In this document: positions 22,126-27,500 of the stretch, one piece after another
Numbering within the stretch: the stretch's first letter is position 1
Layout: the number at the start of each line of letters is the position of its first letter
Assembly (NCBI GenBank): GCA_002104895.1
Contig: MCFG01000445.1
Location: 1 to 27,500 of the forward strand
Source of the DNA: Anaeromyces robustus
Taxonomy: Eukaryota > Neocallimastigomycota > Neocallimastigomycetes > Neocallimastigales > Neocallimastigaceae
Direction of reading: 5' to 3'
Length of the DNA: 27,500 nucleotides
Translations under genes and position numbers: made by a program
Notes under the pieces: model-generated
What the model was told of the DNA's origin: nothing
Database searches by the model: none
The model's input: only the letters and a program-made list of their open reading frames with translations

Positions 22126-23087
22126 AAAAAAAAAAAAAAAAAAAACAAAAAACAAAAAACAAAAAAAAACAAAAAAAAAAAAAAAAAAAAAAAAAACAAA
22201 ACAAAAAAAAAAAAAACTATTTTATATATTAATTATTTATAATTTATAACTTACTAAATTCTACTTCAGCTTGTTTATTCTTTTCTAATACTATAGCATT
22301 TGGACTATCTTTAACTTCAACAGGTTCTTGGAATAAATCGAGCATTTTTTCCATATCAACGAAATTCTTTTGCATTGCTCTATAATAATTACCAAACCAA
22401 TTTAATGGACCATATAATTGTGTAATATAACTTAAATATAAAACAAAATCACCCACGGTCATTCCTTCTAATCTTATAATACGAAGAGCACAAATAAAAC
22501 ATCCAATTAAAAGACCAGTTTGAATAATAATATTTTGAATCGTATTTAATAAAGTTGATGTAATATTAGATTTAAGTGCAGCTTTTTGATATTCATCGAT
22601 AGCATCACAATATTGATCTGTTTCAAAATCTTCAGCATTATAATATTTAACTGTTTCAAAGTTAAGTAAAGAATCCACAGCTTTTGCTTCCATAGCATTA
22701 TCTAATAAATTAGTCCATCTTCTATATTTATTACGCCATTCTGTTATAATGATAGTTGTAATAATGAATAATGCCATTGTCATAAATACAATAATACCAA
22801 AAGTTGCATCAAACATTAATGTAAAGTAAGTACAAGCAACAGCAATATCCACTAATGTTGGTAAAATATTAAATAATATTGATGATAATAAAGTAATAAT
22901 ACTTGATACACCACGATCTATATTATCATAAATAATTTTTTTTATATAATTATTAATAATATATCCATTCCATATATATTATTTTATTTTTATTGAAATT
23001 GAGATCATTTAATTAGCATTAGCATTATATTTTTGATAATATTATATTGATAGATTATTATAGATGATGGAAGAAAAAAAAAAAGCC

Positions 23088-23121
<34 letters not shown>

Positions 23122-23185
23122 TATATATATATATATATATATAAAGAAAATTATAATAATTAAAATAATAATATTCGTAAAAAAA

Positions 23186-23216
<31 letters not shown>

Positions 23217-24523
23217 GAGTTTAATAATTCAATAATTCATTATTAATATAAATTATAAATATATTTTTATTTATATATATATTATATATTAATTTATAAT
23301 AAAAAAAAAATTTTTTTTTTTTTTTTTTTTTTTACCTTGAACTCTTAAAATTTCACCAGTTTTTCTATGAAGATGGAAACGTAAAGATAAACTATGAAGA
23401 TGTTTAAACATACTAATTGAAATTTCTCTTGTAGTATATTGACCAACAGGAATCCACATAAAGTTTTGAACACTATTTAATAAACCAACACCACCTTGTA
23501 AAAATTTTAAAAATACAAATAATAAAATATCTTTCCATGGAATTGAAGCTTGACTATTATCATTAGCATCTTTACCGAAATAAACCCCAATTCCACTTTT
23601 AGATAAATTACCAAATGAATTAATAATACGTTTATATTGAATAGGTACGAAAACATTGACAACACGACCAATAATTAATATAATTACACAAAGAATAATT
23701 AAAATTTGTAAACTTAAATTTTCACGTCCACATGGCCAAACAAATGGTATTAATTTTTTAAATTTTTGATAAAATTCTCCTACTGTATTGGGTAATTTAT
23801 ATTTTTCATTTGTAGTAACTGATATATCTGGAATTGGAGTATTTGACCAAAATTTTAATGTTCTCCAAGATGGACGATTACGATCTCTATAATTTTCATC
23901 ACGATGACCAGGTTGACGTGATTGATAATAATTTGTTGGATTAATAGGTATTTGTGTATACCAATAATTTTTAGTTTTCCAAATATGTATAAAGAATCCT
24001 ATACATATTAATAAAATAATATGAAATGAGAATCTTATATAGAAACTAGCTGAAAATCCTGGTGCATACATAAATAATCTAGATTCTTCACCTAATTCAT
24101 CTAAATGATGGCGATAAATATATCTTGTATAAGCTTCAAATATCATTAAAAAGAATGACCATATCCAAAATCCATGAACGGTAAGTTGAAATTGGAATTT
24201 CCAATCTCGGAAGAAATAAAATGGTATTGAAAAACACCATGCAATGATTGGAAAAGTGAATACAACAATGAAATTTAATGGTAATTTAGTATTAACACCT
24301 GCATTTGAATCACTTTTAAGGAAAATATTTGATAAAATTCCAAAAACATCAAAAATGTGTAATGATATAATAAATGTAACTGCAATTTTTGATATTGATA
24401 TTGTTCTATCGAAATTCTCATTTAATGGACGATAATGATGTTCTTCCTCTTCTTCTTCAGATCCAGATTCACCTTCTTCATTAATTTCATGTAAATCTTT
24501 AATAATAATAATAAATAATAATA

Positions 24524-24565
<42 letters not shown>

Positions 24566-24623
24566 TAATAATAATAATAATAATTAGTAATAATAATAAT
24601 TAATAATAATAATAATAATAATG

Positions 24624-24712
<89 letters not shown>

Positions 24713-24990
24713 TAATTAATTATAATTAATAATAAATACTATATTTTTAAAATTACAGTAAAAAAGATAAAATTTATTAAATATTTTATATTACTTCTAT
24801 ATTGTCTTCGAATTCTTGTTTTTCTTATTTTTTTTAGCCATATTAATATAGCAAAAAGTAGTAGATATGAATCCAATACAATTGGTAATAAAATATGTAG
24901 AAAACATGGTGATATAAAACCAAAACTTAATACGTTTGGTTCTCTACATAAAGGAAATAAAGTATCTTTTTCAGTAACTTCTGAACTCAT
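20919..24990 (-). CDS. ABC half-transporter, ABCB6/HMT1 type, 4 exons
   Basis: Exons in coding order: 24990-24795, 24496-23336, 22917-22255, 21943-20919; three GT..AG introns, all phase 1; 1014 residues. An N-terminal five-helix extension (TMD0, about residues 1-260) precedes the six-helix domain that begins near [23 protein letters not shown]0 plus [13 protein letters not shown] and DRGVSSI point to the ABCB6/HMT1 group, not to ATM1. The nucleotide-binding domain is complete: Walker [10 protein letters not shown] (704-712), Q-loop Gln752, signature LSGGEKQR (808-815), Walker [12 protein letters not shown] (829-839), H-loop His864. As a half-transporter it should dimerise. Relatives move thiol-metal complexes or porphyrins at vacuole, endosome or organelle membranes; the substrate here is unknown. 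An acidic patch ([11 protein letters not shown]) lies in a TMD0 loop and a Lys-rich then acidic tail of about 110 residues ends the protein. The start is the first ATG before the hydrophobic region. Confidence 0.92.
21951..22216. repeat. Poly-A rich tract in ABC gene intron 3
   Basis: A-runs broken by single C residues, plus TAAAATAAAATC repeats. On the coding (minus) strand this is a long T-rich tract before the 3' splice site, which explains the Phe-only open frame there. Confidence 0.85.
24500..24718. repeat. (AAT)n microsatellite in ABC gene intron 1
   Basis: Most of the first intron is an AAT array (ATT on the coding strand), with scattered AATTAG and AATGAT variants. The array reaches to within a few bases of the 3' splice site at 24497-24498. 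Confidence 0.9.
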
Positions 24991-25657
24991 TGCCAATAAA
25001 ATAAGTCTATTAAGTATTCAATTTTTTTTTAAAACTTATTTATATATTTGTGTAAATAATTTTTTTACTTTTTTTTTTTTTTTTTTATCTTCTTAATTTC
25101 AATATTATATATAGATATATTATATAGAAATACTATTATTTTGATATTTTTTTAAATTCAAAAAAAAGGAAATGAAATAACTAACTATAAATATTAAGTC
25201 TATTATTTCTAAACAAAATATAAATAATTATTAGTAATAAAAAAAAACTTATTATTTTATAAAGAATGTGACTATTGATTGTGACTATGACGTGTATTTT
25301 TTTTCTATATAATAATAATTCTGTTTTAAAGAATTCCTTATTTATTATGCATATATGGTTTTTTTCTTTCCTTTTTTTTTTTTTTTTTTTTTAATTTTTA
25401 TTTTTTTTTTACTTATTATTTTATTAATTCCTTTTTTTCTTGTTCCTCCGTTTTTACTATTGAAATTTTTGTTTCTGTATGAAAATGTTTTGAAGTTATA
25501 AAATACATAAAAAGAAATAGAATTATATATTTCTTTTTTTTTCTTCTTCCTTTTTAATATTATTATTTAACAATAAATTTGTATTTTATAAATAATATCC
25601 ACAATATATTATTTTATTTTATTTTATTTATATTTTTATTGTAAAAAAAGATAATAG

Positions 25658-25741
25658 ATGTTAAATAATAATGAAGAAATTTTAAATTTTGTTGAAACTA
25701 TAGTAAAAAGAACACTTGAAAGAATTTTAAAATTAATTTAA
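25658..25741 (+). CDS. Possible micro-ORF, 27 residues
   Basis: ATG to TAA, 27 codons, with a charge pattern of an amphipathic helix (EEILNFVETIVKRTLERILK). It is visibly less AT-rich than its surroundings and follows a pyrimidine-rich stretch. It could be a small peptide, an upstream ORF, the first exon of an undetected gene, or chance. No splice donor in a useful place is evident. Low confidence. Confidence 0.2.
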   Translation: MLNNNEEILNFVETIVKRTLERILKLI

Positions 25742-26464
25742 ATTATTATTTAAACTTTATATAAGCATTATATCACTTTATATAATAATAGTTATATAGT
25801 TAAAAAAAAGAAAGAAAAAAAGTAAATATATAATATTAAAAAAATAAATGACAGAAAAAAGGTATAGATAAACTACTCTTTTCGTTTTTAAAATTTAAAA
25901 AAAAAAAAAAAAGATAAAATAAAGGTAATTTTTTTTTTAAAAAATAAAAAAAAAATTAAAAAATGTATAATATTTAAATTATTAAAAATTGTAATTAATT
26001 ATTATTTATTTATTATTTGTTAATTAATACTTTTATACTTAATTTTTTTTTTTTTCTTTATATAGAAAATTCATAGATAAAAATGTAATATATTATTATA
26101 TATTAAAATATATATTAAAATATATTCATAATATATTATTAATATGTATTAAATATATTTTTATTATTAATACAAGTTAATTACCATTAATATTACAATT
26201 AATTTATAAAATTTTAGTTTAAAAAAGAAATTAAAAAAATTTTTTCTTGAATTATTCTATAAATTATGAAATAATACAATTCATTTATATATATTTATTA
26301 GAATATAAAGAATTATATAATATTGGTTAAAAATGATACATTTGTTAAATAGTAACAACATATATAAAATATAATGTAATATACATAATAATATACAAAA
26401 AATATTAAAAATATAATTATTCATAATTAAATATTTTATTTATATATATACTTATTTATTTATT

Positions 26465-26582
26465 TATTTATTTATTATTATATACATTTATTTTATATTA
26501 AAATCCATTTATTTATTATATTTATTTATTTATTATTATATACATTTATTTTATATTAAAATCCATTTATTTATTATATTTA
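26465..26582. repeat. 58-bp tandem duplication
   Basis: Two adjacent copies of a 58-base unit containing TACATTTATTTTATATTAAA and TCCATTTATTTATTATA. They are identical as far as I can see. They are surrounded by (TTTA)n, which probably helped the duplication. Confidence 0.85.
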
Positions 26583-26668
26583 TTTATTTATTATTTATTT
26601 AATTTATTTATTTATTTAATTTATTATTATTTTTCTTTTTTTATTTTACTTTTATATAATCTTTTATA

Positions 26669-26768
26669 ATGATAATCTTAAAAGTTTTATAGTTATAAGT
26701 TCATTATCTAAAAACCAATAGTTCATTTTTATATTATTTTTTTATAATTAGCCTTTTAAGATTATCAT
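26669..26768. repeat. 100-bp element with 16-bp terminal inverted repeats
   Basis: ATGATAATCTTAAAAG at 26669-26684 is the exact reverse complement of 26753-26768, with a 68-base interior that has no open frame. The size fits a small MITE, or a foldback structure. Target-site duplication is not clear, since the flanks are simple TA/TTA sequence. Confidence 0.5.
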
Positions 26769-27500
26769 AAATTTATTATTATAATAATAATAATAATAAT
26801 ATAATATATAATATATAATATATAATAAATTTAAGTAGTATCACATATTATTTAATTTTATAATTTAATTATATGAGACTTTATTATATTTTTAAATTCA
26901 ATAGGACAAAAAAATAAATTAAAAAATAAAAAAACTTAATACCATAAATGGTAAAAGCAGTAATTTTAATACTTTATTTTATTTTATTTTTTTTTTTTTT
27001 CAGATTCAAAAATATTTTTAATTTTGAAGTTTAAAAGAAACGAAATAATTAAATAATGAATAAACTTATTAAATATTTAATTATTTTTTAAGTATCATCT
27101 AATTATCATCTAATATTTTTTTTGTTAAATATTAATATTAATATTAACTAGTTTAATTAATTATTTTCTTTTTTTTTTTTCATTATTTAATTCAATTTGT
27201 TATCAATTATAATATATTGACATTGGATAAAAACAATATATTTATCTTTATTATTGTTATTTAATTATAAAGTATAACTTTAATAATACTATATTTGATA
27301 TTTATTCATCTTTTTTATTTTTTTATATATTATTAATCAATCAAAACAAAAAATAGGATTTTATAACTTTCAAATTTTTTTTAAACTATAATAATCAAAT
27401 CAATTATGTTTAACATGATATATAACAATAATAATTTATTAATATTTACATATTCTTTTATTTACTAATTTTTATTATTCTTTTTAAAGTGTGCAGTCTT

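Larger units (their letters stand above)
24991..27500. other. AT-rich region upstream of the ABC gene, no clear gene
   Basis: This holds the ABC gene's promoter side, with pyrimidine-rich runs at about 25360-25450 and 25530-25555 on the plus strand. I find no conserved coding sequence. It contains one 27-codon open frame (25658-25741), a 58-bp tandem duplication and a 16-bp inverted repeat, each given separately. The window ends with no gene entering from the right. Confidence 0.65.

Noticed and set aside
21944-22199. Phe-rich N-terminal extension of the ABC nucleotide-binding exon
   Set aside because: It is intron 3 read through (a poly-T tract). A TTTTTAG acceptor and the preceding exon's GTAAGT donor join in frame and restore the family motif around NVFFSYD.
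24244-24435. Plus-strand 63-codon ORF
   Set aside because: It is the antisense of the TMD0 exon of the ABC transporter.

Overview
The window looks like nuclear DNA of an anaerobic gut fungus (Neocallimastigomycota). Non-coding DNA is almost entirely A/T, with long poly-A/poly-T runs and AAT/AAAT/AAAAT microsatellites. Genes appear as clearly less AT-rich islands with GT..AG introns. A secreted protein carries cysteine-rich CBM18 (hevein-type chitin-binding) domains in the form typical of these fungi. No database search was possible; a Dictyostelium-like AT-rich protist is the main alternative, and the CBM18 domains argue against it.

Layout. 1-4176: gene-free, microsatellite-rich. 4177-6654 (+): one-exon gene for an 825-residue secreted, extremely acidic repeat protein with one cysteine per repeat. 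6655-10509: no host gene. It holds three head-to-tail fragments of what looks like the 3' end of a non-LTR retrotransposon (7415-7768, 7922-8474, 8475-8558) and an inverted-repeat element near 9310-9420. 10510-14176 (+): CCT3, the gamma subunit of the TRiC/CCT chaperonin, rebuilt here as 9 exons and 545 residues. 14177-15797: AT-rich spacer. 15798-19182 (+): a 12-exon gene for a secreted LRR protein with two CBM18 domains and a Thr/Lys linker, 606 residues. 19183-20918: spacer with several recent-looking duplications. 20919-24990 (-): a 4-exon gene for an ABCB6/HMT1-type ABC half-transporter, 1014 residues. 24991-27500: spacer with no convincing gene.

The four genes form no operon-like or pathway cluster. 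CCT3 is a housekeeping cytosolic folding gene, the ABC protein is an organelle or vacuole-type membrane transporter, and the other two are secreted proteins that may act at the cell surface or in the plant-fibre environment.

The most interesting point is the LRR-CBM18 gene. All eleven introns are phase 2 and lie after the second base of a codon whose second base is T, so almost every LRR is its own interchangeable exon. It also shows a head-to-tail duplication of its N-cap plus first LRR. The acidic one-cysteine-per-repeat protein and the nested 5'-truncated retroelement tails come next.
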